Positions 31,179 through 39,138 of a stretch of 64,000 bases of DNA are shown here, in pieces. Made by a program: the position numbers and the translations under genes. Origin of the DNA: Spongisporangium articulatum (GTDB lineage: Bacteria > Actinomycetota > Actinomycetes > Actinomycetales > Kineosporiaceae); assembly GCF_044465595.1 (NCBI RefSeq), contig NZ_JBITLV010000001.1:558001-622000 (forward strand), read 5' to 3'. The notes beneath the pieces were generated by a model. It did not search any database and was not told the origin of the DNA. It was given only the letters and a program-made list of their open reading frames with translations. Numbering within the stretch: position 1 is the first letter of the stretch; the number at the start of each line of letters is the position of its first letter.

Positions 31179-32264
31179 ATGGGTACCGTCCGCGTAGCGA
31201 TCGTCGGCGTCGGTAACTGCGCCGCGTCCCTGGTCCAGGGCGTGCACTACTACCGCGACGCCGACCCGGCGGGCACGGTGCCCGGCCTGATGCACGTGCA
31301 GTTCGGCGACTACCACGTCTCGGACGTGCAGTTCGTCGCCGCGTTCGACGTCGACGCCAAGAAGGTCGGCCTCGACCTGGCCGACGCGATCGGCTCCAGC
31401 GAGAACAACACGATCAAGATCACCGACGTGCCGACCACCGGCATCACGGTGCAGCGCGGCCACACGCTCGACGGCCTGGGCAAGTACTACCGCCTGACCA
31501 TCGAGGAGTCCGAGGCCGAGCCCGTGGACGTCGTCCAGGCACTCAAGGACGCCGAGGTCGACGTCCTCGTCTCCTACCTGCCGGTCGGCTCGGAGGACGC
31601 GGACAAGTTCTACGCGCAGTGCGCCATCGACGCGGGCGTCGCCTTCGTCAACGCCCTGCCCGTGTTCATCGCCTCCGACCCCGAGTGGGCCGAGAAGTTC
31701 CGCGCCGCAGGCGTTCCCATCGTCGGCGACGACATCAAGAGCCAGGTGGGGGCCACCATCACCCACCGGGTGATGGCCAAGCTGTTCGAGGACCGGGGCG
31801 TCGTCCTGGACCGCACGTACCAGCTGAACGTCGGCGGCAACATGGACTTCAAGAACATGCTCGAGCGCGACCGGCTGGAGTCCAAGAAGGTCTCCAAGAC
31901 CCAGGCCGTGACGTCGAACCTGAACGGCCCGCTGGCCGGCCTGAAGTCCGACCGCAACGTGCACATCGGCCCGAGCGACTACGTCGCCTGGCTCGACGAC
32001 CGCAAGTGGGCCTACGTCCGGCTCGAGGGCCGCGCCTTCGGCGACGTCCCGCTGAACCTCGAGTACAAGCTCGAGGTGTGGGACTCCCCCAACTCGGCCG
32101 GCGTCATCATCGACGCGGTGCGCGCGGCGAAGATCGCCAAGGACCGCGGCATCGGCGGCCCGGTCTTCGAGGCCTCGGCCTACCTGATGAAGTCCCCGCC
32201 GGTCCAGGTGGAGGACACCCAGGGTCGCGCCGACCTGGAGGCCTTCATCCGCGGCGAGCGCTGA
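31179..32264 (+). CDS. ino1: Inositol-3-phosphate synthase
   Basis: A 361-residue NAD-dependent myo-inositol-1-phosphate synthase, converting glucose 6-phosphate to inositol phosphate. It supplies phosphatidylinositol and mycothiol, both typical of actinobacteria. The NAD-binding motif VAIVGVGNCAASL is at residues 5-17; later come VSYLPVGSEDADKFYAQCAI, GDDIKSQVGATITHRVMAK and LNVGGNMDFKNM, all characteristic of the short prokaryotic form. An AAGGAG lies 7 nt before the ATG. A hairpin terminator follows 27 bp after the stop. Confidence 0.96.
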   Translation: MGTVRVAIVGVGNCAASLVQGVHYYRDADPAGTVPGLMHVQFGDYHVSDVQFVAAFDVDAKKVGLDLADAIGSSENNTIKITDVPTTGITVQRGHTLDGLGKYYRLTIEESEAEPVDVVQALKDAEVDVLVSYLPVGSEDADKFYAQCAIDAGVAFVNALPVFIASDPEWAEKFRAAGVPIVGDDIKSQVGATITHRVMAKLFEDRGVVLDRTYQLNVGGNMDFKNMLERDRLESKKVSKTQAVTSNLNGPLAGLKSDRNVHIGPSDYVAWLDDRKWAYVRLEGRAFGDVPLNLEYKLEVWDSPNSAGVIIDAVRAAKIAKDRGIGGPVFEASAYLMKSPPVQVEDTQGRADLEAFIRGER

Positions 32265-32291
32265 AGCCCGCGGGACGACGTCCCGCACCTC

Positions 32292-32329
32292 CTGAGCCCG
32301 CCCCCCCGTTCTCGGGGTGGCGGGCTCAG
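32292..32329 (+). terminator. Intrinsic terminator after ino1
   Basis: An 11-bp stem CTGAGCCCGCC/GGCGGGCTCAG, extended by a C-run pairing with GGGG around a short loop, 27 bp after the ino1 stop. No U-tract is seen, which is usual for high-GC actinobacterial terminators. Confidence 0.75.
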
Positions 32330-32376
32330 TGGTGCCGGCGTGCGTCCGGGCCGGCGGGCAGGCATAGCATTTTCGG

Positions 32377-33792
32377 ATGCCCCGGTCCGCCTTCCTCGAC
32401 GACCTGCGCGTGGTGCTGCGCGGCCGGGACTTCCGCAAGCTGTTCGCCGTCCGGCTGATGTCCCAGGCCGCCGACGGCACGTTCCAGGTCGGGCTGGCCA
32501 GCCTGGTCTTCTTCTCGGTCGACAAGGCCACCACCCCTGAGCAGGTGGCCACCGCCGCCGTCGTGACGATCCTGCCGTTCACGCTGCTCGGCCCGTTCGC
32601 CGGTGTGCTGCTCGACGTCTGGTCGCGCCGGCAGGTGCTGCTGCTGGTCAACGCGGTCCGCGCAGTACTCGTGCTGGGGACGGCGCTGCTGGTGATCGGC
32701 GGGGTCGACGGCCCTCCGATCTACCTGCTCGCGCTGGCGTGCCTGTCGCTGAACCGGTTCCTGCTGGCCGGGTTGGGCGCATCCCTGCCCTACGTCGTGC
32801 CCCGGCACGAGCTGGTGATGGCCAACGCCGTCTCCCCGACCTGCGGCACGATCGCCGCGCTGCTCGGGGCCGGGGTCGGGTTCGTGCCCCGGTTCGTGCT
32901 CGGTGCGGGCGACCCGACCGACGCGCTGGCTCTGCTCCTCGGCGCGGCCGGTTACGGGTTCGCGGCGTTGCTGGCCCGGCGCATCCCGCGCGACCACCTC
33001 GGCCCGGACCAGCGCGCCCCGCTGGACGGCCGTTCCGCGCGGGCCGCCCTGGTGGACGTCGTCCGCGACCTCGTCGGCGGCGCGCGACACGTGCGCGACC
33101 GGCGGCCGGCGGCCTACGCCCTGAGCGCGATCGGGGCCCACCGGCTGGGCTACGGGATCATGACGATCACGCTGATGTTGTTGTGCCGCAATCACTTCAC
33201 CGACCCGGCCGACGTGGACGCGGGGCTGGCCCTGCTGGCCACCTCGCTCACCGTGACGGGGCTCGGCGTGGGGTTGGCCGCCGTCGCCACGCCGGCGGCC
33301 GTGCGACACCTGGGCACGACGGGCTGGATCGGGACGGCGATCGGGGTGGCCGCCGCCGTCCAGCTGCTGCTCGTGATCGACCTGCGCCGCCCGACCCTGT
33401 TCGCGGCCGCCTTCCTGCTGGGCTTCACCGGACAGGGCGCGAAGATCTGCGTGGACGCGGTGGTGCAGCGCTCCGTCGCCGAGAACTACCGGGGGCGGGT
33501 GTTCTCGTTCTACGACGTCATCTTCAACGCGGCGTTCGTGGCCGCGGCCGGGCTGTCACTGGTGCTGCTGCCCGCCGACGGCTACTCCCGCGGCGTGTTC
33601 GGCGCGGTGGGCGTGCTGTTCGCCGCGGTCGCCGCGAGCTACGTGACGCTGTCCCGGCGGCTGCCGAGAACGCTTACCGCCGAGGCGGTCTCAGCCCTCG
33701 ACCTCGAACACGAACCCGCACTCGCCGCCCAGGTCGACCCGCGAGCCCGAGGTGATCACCAGCGGGACGCCGGGCTCGATCGTGACCGGTGA
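32377..33792 (+). CDS. MFS transporter, 12-helix
   Basis: A 471-residue major facilitator protein. Helix 1 is at about residues 20-40 (FRKLFAVRLMSQAADGTFQ), the motif A-like loop is VLLDVWSRRQVLLLVN, and the second half begins after a cytoplasmic loop near residue 220. The family resembles uncharacterised actinobacterial exporters. No ribosome-binding site precedes the ATG, but TAGCAT ends 6 nt before it, so the mRNA may be leaderless. Its last 34 codons overlap the 3' end of the convergent FHA gene by 102 bp, and this tail is hydrophilic and not needed for the fold. Confidence 0.85.
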   Translation: MPRSAFLDDLRVVLRGRDFRKLFAVRLMSQAADGTFQVGLASLVFFSVDKATTPEQVATAAVVTILPFTLLGPFAGVLLDVWSRRQVLLLVNAVRAVLVLGTALLVIGGVDGPPIYLLALACLSLNRFLLAGLGASLPYVVPRHELVMANAVSPTCGTIAALLGAGVGFVPRFVLGAGDPTDALALLLGAAGYGFAALLARRIPRDHLGPDQRAPLDGRSARAALVDVVRDLVGGARHVRDRRPAAYALSAIGAHRLGYGIMTITLMLLCRNHFTDPADVDAGLALLATSLTVTGLGVGLAAVATPAAVRHLGTTGWIGTAIGVAAAVQLLLVIDLRRPTLFAAAFLLGFTGQGAKICVDAVVQRSVAENYRGRVFSFYDVIFNAAFVAAAGLSLVLLPADGYSRGVFGAVGVLFAAVAASYVTLSRRLPRTLTAEAVSALDLEHEPALAAQVDPRARGDHQRDAGLDRDR

Positions 33793-36525
33793 CCCACCGG
33801 GGGTGGTCAGCGTCGTGCCGTTCATCGCGTCCAGGTCGGTGATCACCACGTCCCAACCCGAGGCGCGCACCTCGGCGTGGGTGCGCGAGACCTGACCGGT
33901 CGCGCTCTGCACCGCGTGCATCACCGGGGTCTCCGGGTCGGGCGAGGGGACCGGCTTGGGGTCACGGCCCAGGATGACGGGCCGGTCGACCTCGACGCGG
34001 TCGCCGTTGTCGAAGATCAGGACCCCGAGCGGCGGGCGGGCGACCAGGATCGGCGCCTGCGGCGGGACGCGCAGCCCGCACACCCGGCAGTCGGGCTGGT
34101 CGGGTGACGTCACGTGCCCGGCGTCGCACCAGACCCCGAGCAGCCGCGGCGGTTCGCGCGGCGGAACGTGCGGGCCGGGGACCTCGCCGTGGGGCTGGAA
34201 GACGGAGGTGCCGTCGTCGCCGTGACCGTTCTTGGCCCGGGCGAACGCACCGCCGCCGACCCCGTTGGGCGGGACCACCGGGCTGTGCACGCCGGGGGTA
34301 CCGGTGCCACGCAGGCCGGGCGGGCCGCTCTGCCGCTCGTGCGGCGGACGGTCGGCCGCGCCGCCCCGGGCCCAGACCGGGGCCGGGTGGTCGGGCACCG
34401 CCGGGTCGGCGGTCTTGCTGCGGGCCGCACGGGCCCCGCGGAAGAACGCCGGCAGCAGCAGGCCGTCGGACTCCGAACCCTCGTCGGGCTGGCCGTCGGG
34501 CGCCTCGACCGGTGCCTCGTCGTCGCCGTGACCGTGGCCGTTCACCCCGTTGACGCCGTTGACCCCGTTCACGCCACCGGAGGGCGCGGGGATGAACGGC
34601 GACTGCTCACCGGCGCGCGGCCACGCACCGTTGGAGCCGCGCAGGCCCCCGAACGGCACGCGGTGCTCGGGGCGCAGCGTCTGACCGCGCACCCGGAACG
34701 GCAGGGCGCCGGGCTCGTCGTCCAGCTCCAGGGCCCGCGAGCGCACGTAGTCCTCGAAGGACTCCTCGACGCGCTCACCCGCCGGGTCCACCGCCGGGCG
34801 CTCCTCGACCTCGGCCGCCGCGACGGGCTCGAGGGGCTCGACGGGCTCGACCGGGGTGTGGGCCGCGACCGGCTCGGCGAGTGGTTCGGGCCGCACGTCG
34901 GGCCGCACGTCGGGCCGCTGGGGCTCGGGGGCCGGCGACTCGAACCGGGGCTGGGCGTGGTGACCGCGCGGCGGGGCCCCCGCCGCGTCCTTCAGGCCCT
35001 CGAGACCACGCCGACCCTGCAGGCCGGGCAGCTTCAACGACACCGACGGCGGGTCGAAGTTCGGCAACGCGGTCGGCAGGGGGCCCCGGGCCGACCCCTC
35101 GACCAGCAGGTCGTCCTCGTCGATCGACGGCCCGTCCGACGGCTGCTCAGCCTGGGCGTCGGCCGGCGACTGGGCCGGTGACTGGGCGTGCTCCGCGACG
35201 GACGCCTGTGCGGCCGGTGGCTGCGCCTCGGCGACCGGAGGGGCCTCGACCTCCTCGCCGCTGCGGATCACGTCGGCGAACGGGACCTCGCCGGAGTCCA
35301 TCGAGGCACCGAAGCCGGGCCCGGACGGGCGCTGCGGTGCCTCCGGACCGGTCAGGTCGGTCAGCCCCCAGGCGGCGGCCGCCCCGTCGGGCAGCGACCA
35401 CGGAGCCCGGCGGCCGAAGTCCTGGGTGGTGAACTCCTCGTCGACGGCCGGGGCGGACTCGCGCTCCCGGTCGACCGGCGACAGGAGCAGCGTCTCGTCG
35501 GGCCCGGACTCAGTGCGCGGTTCGGCGAAGGGCTGGGCCTCGACCGGCGCGAAGGCCTCCACGGCCGGCGAGTCCGGCTCGGCGTCGGGGGCCGTCTCGG
35601 GGGCGGTCTCGAACGGCGACGCCTCGAAGAAGGACTCGGCGGGTTCGAAGGGCGACTCGACCGGGGCCTCGGCCGGCTCGGCCAGGGCCTCGGCGAACTC
35701 CTCGACCGACACCTCGGCCGGCGCACCCGTGACCGTCGGCGGGTGGTGCACCTCGAGGTCGTCCGGGACGGCGAAGGGGTCGTTGCTGCGCGCGGCCAGC
35801 GGCGGGGCCTCGGCCTCGGGGGCCTGGGCACTCGGCGCGGGCTCGGCGGCGGGCGCGGGGCTGAGGGCGGCGGCACCGGACGACGCCACGACCGGGTGCC
35901 GGCCGGTGCGCGGTGCGGAGCGGGTCAGGTCGACGACGCGCGGCGGGCGGCCCCCCGCGGCCGGGCGAGCGTCGTCCGGCCCCGGCCCGTCCGCCTCGGG
36001 TGCGGCCCCCGACGCGGGTTCGGGCTGCTCGAGCGCGGCGGGCGCCTCCGTGACGACGGGCGCGGCGTCGCCGGGGGCCGGGCGGCTGTTCGCGCCGCAC
36101 GGCAGGGCCAGGCCGGCGACCAGGACGACGCCGGTGTGCACCAGGTAGGGCAGTTCGGTCTTCTGCTCGACGTCGCCGACCAGTACGCGGGTGGCGCCGG
36201 AGATGAGGCCTTCGAGCCAGGTGGTGGCGCCGGTGGCGTCGAGCCGGACCGGTTCCCCGGTCCGTTCGAAGCAGACCGGCACGCTGCCGCGGACGAGGGC
36301 GCGCACGGCCTCACCCTCGACGCGCACGATCGCGAAGCTCGGCGAGGTGCGGATGCCGCGGCGCACCAGGACGTCGAGGATCTCGTCCACGGGGGCGTCG
36401 TCGAGCGCCAGCTCCCACAGCGGCCCGGCCAGTGACCAGTCCGTCGGCGCGTCCACCACCAATACGGTGCGTGATGCGACGACGGCAAGCAGTTGCCCGG
36501 GGGTATAGGAGACGCCGAACTGCAC
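33691..36525 (-). CDS. Large FHA-domain protein with disordered middle and zinc ribbon
   Basis: A 944-residue protein. Residues 1-145 form a folded N-terminal domain (VQFGVSYTPGQLLAVVASRT) that I do not recognise. Residues about 150-790 are low-complexity Ala/Pro/Glu sequence, including a GVNGVNGVNGVNG repeat. A Cys/His cluster (WCDAGHVTSPDQPDCRVCG) suggests a zinc ribbon. The C-terminal FHA domain has SRTHAEV and MNGTTL, the phosphothreonine-binding marks. FHA proteins read Ser/Thr-kinase signals; in mycobacteria an FHA protein binds the MurJ-linked pseudokinase, so a link to the gene at 44907 is possible. The GTG at 36525 is chosen for its upstream GGGGAGG. Confidence 0.85.
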   Translation of the reverse strand: MQFGVSYTPGQLLAVVASRTVLVVDAPTDWSLAGPLWELALDDAPVDEILDVLVRRGIRTSPSFAIVRVEGEAVRALVRGSVPVCFERTGEPVRLDATGATTWLEGLISGATRVLVGDVEQKTELPYLVHTGVVLVAGLALPCGANSRPAPGDAAPVVTEAPAALEQPEPASGAAPEADGPGPDDARPAAGGRPPRVVDLTRSAPRTGRHPVVASSGAAALSPAPAAEPAPSAQAPEAEAPPLAARSNDPFAVPDDLEVHHPPTVTGAPAEVSVEEFAEALAEPAEAPVESPFEPAESFFEASPFETAPETAPDAEPDSPAVEAFAPVEAQPFAEPRTESGPDETLLLSPVDRERESAPAVDEEFTTQDFGRRAPWSLPDGAAAAWGLTDLTGPEAPQRPSGPGFGASMDSGEVPFADVIRSGEEVEAPPVAEAQPPAAQASVAEHAQSPAQSPADAQAEQPSDGPSIDEDDLLVEGSARGPLPTALPNFDPPSVSLKLPGLQGRRGLEGLKDAAGAPPRGHHAQPRFESPAPEPQRPDVRPDVRPEPLAEPVAAHTPVEPVEPLEPVAAAEVEERPAVDPAGERVEESFEDYVRSRALELDDEPGALPFRVRGQTLRPEHRVPFGGLRGSNGAWPRAGEQSPFIPAPSGGVNGVNGVNGVNGHGHGDDEAPVEAPDGQPDEGSESDGLLLPAFFRGARAARSKTADPAVPDHPAPVWARGGAADRPPHERQSGPPGLRGTGTPGVHSPVVPPNGVGGGAFARAKNGHGDDGTSVFQPHGEVPGPHVPPREPPRLLGVWCDAGHVTSPDQPDCRVCGLRVPPQAPILVARPPLGVLIFDNGDRVEVDRPVILGRDPKPVPSPDPETPVMHAVQSATGQVSRTHAEVRASGWDVVITDLDAMNGTTLTTPGGSPVTIEPGVPLVITSGSRVDLGGECGFVFEVEG

Positions 36526-36664
36526 TGCGCGAACACCTCCCCAGGGAAGAACCGGCGAACCGGCGGGCGAGTCATGACCGACCGACCCGACGGCAGCGTC
36601 GAGCCCGAGCCGCACTGCTGCGGCGGGCCAACTCTAGAAGGCCGGAGGTGGCCAGGCCAACCCG

Positions 36665-38179
36665 CTACGGGGTCGAGGATCGACCGGCTTCACCCTCCCA
36701 CCAGGCGAGCAGCTCCGCCCGGGCCGCCTCGGGACCGATCGCGCCGCGCTCCAGACGCAGCTCCTTCAGGAAGGCCCAGGCCCGCCCCACGTCGCGCCCC
36801 GGCGGGATGCCGAGGATCTCCATGATCGCGTTGCCGTCCAGGTCGGGGCGGACGGCGTCCAGCTCCTCCTGCTCGCGCAGCTGCGCGATGCGGTTCTCCA
36901 GGTCATCGTAGGAAGCGGCCAGCCGCGCGGCCTTTCGCTTGTTGCGGGTGGTGCAGTCGGAGCGGGTGAGCTTGTGCAACCGGTCCAGCAACGGGCCCGC
37001 GTCGGTGACGTAGCGGCGGACCGCCGAGTCGGTCCACCCGCCGTCCCCGTAGCCGTGGAAGCGCAGGTGCAGCTCCACCAGCCGGGCCACCTCGGTCACC
37101 GTGACCTTGTCGAAGCGCAGGGCCTTGAGCCGCTTGCTCACCAACCGGGCCCCGACGGTCTCGTGGTGGTGGAAACTCACACCGCCGCCGGGCTCGAACC
37201 GGCGGGTCGCAGGCTTGCCGATGTCGTGCAGCAGCGCGGCGAGCCGCAGGACGAGATCCGGGCCCTCGGGGCGAGGGGCGGCCTGCTCGAGCGCGATGGC
37301 CTGCTCGAGGACGGTCAGCGAGTGCTCGTACACGTCCTTGTGCCGGTGGTGCTCGTCGATCTCCAGCTTCAGCGCCGGCAGCTCCGGCAGCACGTGCCCG
37401 GCCAGCCCGCTCTCGACCAGCAGCTCGATGCCGGGCCGCGGCTCGGGGCTGAGCAGCAGCTTCTCCAGCTCGGTGCGCACCCGCTCGGCCGAGACGATCT
37501 CGATCCGGCCGGCCATGTCACGCAGCGCGGCCCCCACCTCGGGCGCGACGTGGAAACCGAGCTGGGCCGCGAACCGGGCCGCCCGCATCATCCGCAGCGG
37601 GTCGTCACTGAAGGACTGCTCGGGCGTGGACGGCGTCCGCAGCACCTGGGCGGCCAGGTCGCCCAACCCGTCGAAGGGGTCGACGAACCGCAGGTCGGGC
37701 AGCACCAGGGCCATCGCGTTCACGGTGAAGTCGCGGCGGGCCAGGTCACCCTCGAGGGTGTCGCCGAACGCGACCTCGGGCTTGCGTGAGGCCGGGTCGT
37801 AGACGTCCGCCCGGTACGTGGTCACCTCGACGACGTGGTCGCCCTTGCGGGCCCCGACCGTGCCGAACTCCTTGCCGATCTCCCAGTGGGCGTCGCCCCA
37901 CTTCCGCAGCAGCCGGACCGAGTCGTCGGGACGGGCGTCGGTGGTGAAGTCGAGGTCCAGGCTGGCCCGGCCCAGGAGGGCGTCGCGCACCGGGCCGCCG
38001 ACCAGGGCCAGCGTGAAACCGGCGTCCGCGAAGAGCCCGCCGAGCTCGCCCAGCACCCCCTGCAGCGGCAGCAGCCGCTTCGTCGCCGTGATCTGGGCCC
38101 GCGTCCTCAACGCCGCGAGGTCGTCGGCGGCGGAGGCGGAGGGAGTGGACGGGGCGGGCACGGGCGACAAGCCTGCCAT
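36665..38179 (-). CDS. cca: CCA tRNA nucleotidyltransferase
   Basis: A 504-residue class II CCA-adding enzyme, which builds or repairs the 3' CCA of tRNAs. The head domain has LVGGPVRDALLGR and the metal-binding LDLDFTTDARPD; then RRDFTVNAMAL, the RNA-binding DPFDGLGDL segment and RAARFAAQLGF. An HD domain follows (AALLHDIGKPATRRF), as in the actinobacterial PcnA/Cca proteins. The start at 38179 is the first ATG in front of the conserved domain. It is divergent from the hypothetical gene at 38222 and the nudix gene, as in the mycobacterial Rv3907c-Rv3908 arrangement. Confidence 0.95.
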   Translation of the reverse strand: MAGLSPVPAPSTPSASAADDLAALRTRAQITATKRLLPLQGVLGELGGLFADAGFTLALVGGPVRDALLGRASLDLDFTTDARPDDSVRLLRKWGDAHWEIGKEFGTVGARKGDHVVEVTTYRADVYDPASRKPEVAFGDTLEGDLARRDFTVNAMALVLPDLRFVDPFDGLGDLAAQVLRTPSTPEQSFSDDPLRMMRAARFAAQLGFHVAPEVGAALRDMAGRIEIVSAERVRTELEKLLLSPEPRPGIELLVESGLAGHVLPELPALKLEIDEHHRHKDVYEHSLTVLEQAIALEQAAPRPEGPDLVLRLAALLHDIGKPATRRFEPGGGVSFHHHETVGARLVSKRLKALRFDKVTVTEVARLVELHLRFHGYGDGGWTDSAVRRYVTDAGPLLDRLHKLTRSDCTTRNKRKAARLAASYDDLENRIAQLREQEELDAVRPDLDGNAIMEILGIPPGRDVGRAWAFLKELRLERGAIGPEAARAELLAWWEGEAGRSSTP

Positions 38180-38221
38180 GACCCCAAGTCGACCCCAAGC
38201 GGTCGGGTGCACGGTGACACG

Positions 38222-38638
38222 GTGGACGACGCACGCCCGGCTCCCGAGGCCGACCCGACGAAGGTGACCGACGACCTGCTCGAAGCGCTCGCCGGGACCC
38301 TGGTGCGCACGGTGAGCGACGTCGTCCCGGGGTCCACCACCGCGAGCGCCGACCTGCGGTTGCGGGTCGCCCAGTTGCGTGAGGCCGTGCGCGAACGGCA
38401 CCCGACCGACGCGGCGGGACCGGATGTGGGGCACGCGGAGCGGGCTGAGCTGGCCGTTCTCGGCGACGGGTTCGTCGCGGCCGTGCACGGCTGGTCGATC
38501 GAGGACCCGGAGGGCGGCCCGGTCTGGGCGCGGCAACGACAACAGGCCCTCGAGGCGGCCCGGGCCCTGCACGACGGGCTGCGCGTGCACCATGCCCACG
38601 AGCGGGCGAGAGCCGGTCCGGGAGCACCGGGACTGTAG
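38222..38638 (+). CDS. Hypothetical helical protein
   Basis: A 138-residue open frame from a GTG at 38222. It looks like a soluble, mainly helical protein (VTDDLLEALAGTLVRTVSDV, RVAQLREAVRERH, QRQQALEAARALHDGLRV) with an Asp/Glu/Arg-rich surface and no membrane segment. I do not recognise it. It occupies the gap between divergent cca and nudix, ending 14 bp before the nudix start, and codon usage is like its neighbours. A real but uncharacterised gene is more likely than chance. Confidence 0.6.
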   Translation: MDDARPAPEADPTKVTDDLLEALAGTLVRTVSDVVPGSTTASADLRLRVAQLREAVRERHPTDAAGPDVGHAERAELAVLGDGFVAAVHGWSIEDPEGGPVWARQRQQALEAARALHDGLRVHHAHERARAGPGAPGL

Positions 38639-38652
38639 TTACAGTGGCCCCC

Positions 38653-39138
38653 ATGCCCCGCCCATCCCGGACCCCGCGCGGGGCTCGGCGGCCGCTGCCG
38701 ACCGTCGTGGAGACGTCGGCGGGGGGGCTCGTGGTGGAGCGCTCGGACGGCGGGCCGGTGGGGGCGGTGATCGCCCGCCTGAACCGGGCCGGCAAGGTCG
38801 AGTGGTGCCTGCCGAAGGGCCACCTCGAGGGTGACGAGACGCCGGAGCAGGCGGCCGTCCGCGAGATCGAGGAGGAGACGGGCATCCGCGGCGAGATCGT
38901 GCAGCCGCTCGGCTCGATCGACTACTGGTTCTCCGTCGAGGGCAAGCGCGTGCACAAGCACGTGCACCACTTCCTGCTCCTGGCCGTCGGTGGCCGGCTG
39001 AGCGTGGAGGGCGACCCCGACCAGGAGGCCATCGACGTCGCCTGGGTGCCGCTGACCGAACTCGACGGGCGGCTGTCCTTCCCGAACGAGCGGCGGATCG
39101 TCGAACAGGCCGGTGCCCGTCTCGCGGAGAGCGCGTGA
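38653..39138 (+). CDS. NUDIX hydrolase
   Basis: A 161-residue Nudix hydrolase. The Nudix box GHLEGDETPEQAAVREIEEE plus TGI matches GX5EX7REUXEEXGU. Residues 18-40 (TVVETSAGGLVVE) begin the fold. Position next to cca matches MutT4 (Rv3908) of mycobacteria, suggesting a nucleotide-sanitising or dinucleoside-polyphosphate role, not proven. ATG 38653 is used; GTG 38644 is possible. Its stop overlaps the next start by 4 bp, beginning an envelope operon (nudix, DUF6049, murJ). Confidence 0.9.
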   Translation: MPRPSRTPRGARRPLPTVVETSAGGLVVERSDGGPVGAVIARLNRAGKVEWCLPKGHLEGDETPEQAAVREIEEETGIRGEIVQPLGSIDYWFSVEGKRVHKHVHHFLLLAVGGRLSVEGDPDQEAIDVAWVPLTELDGRLSFPNERRIVEQAGARLAESA

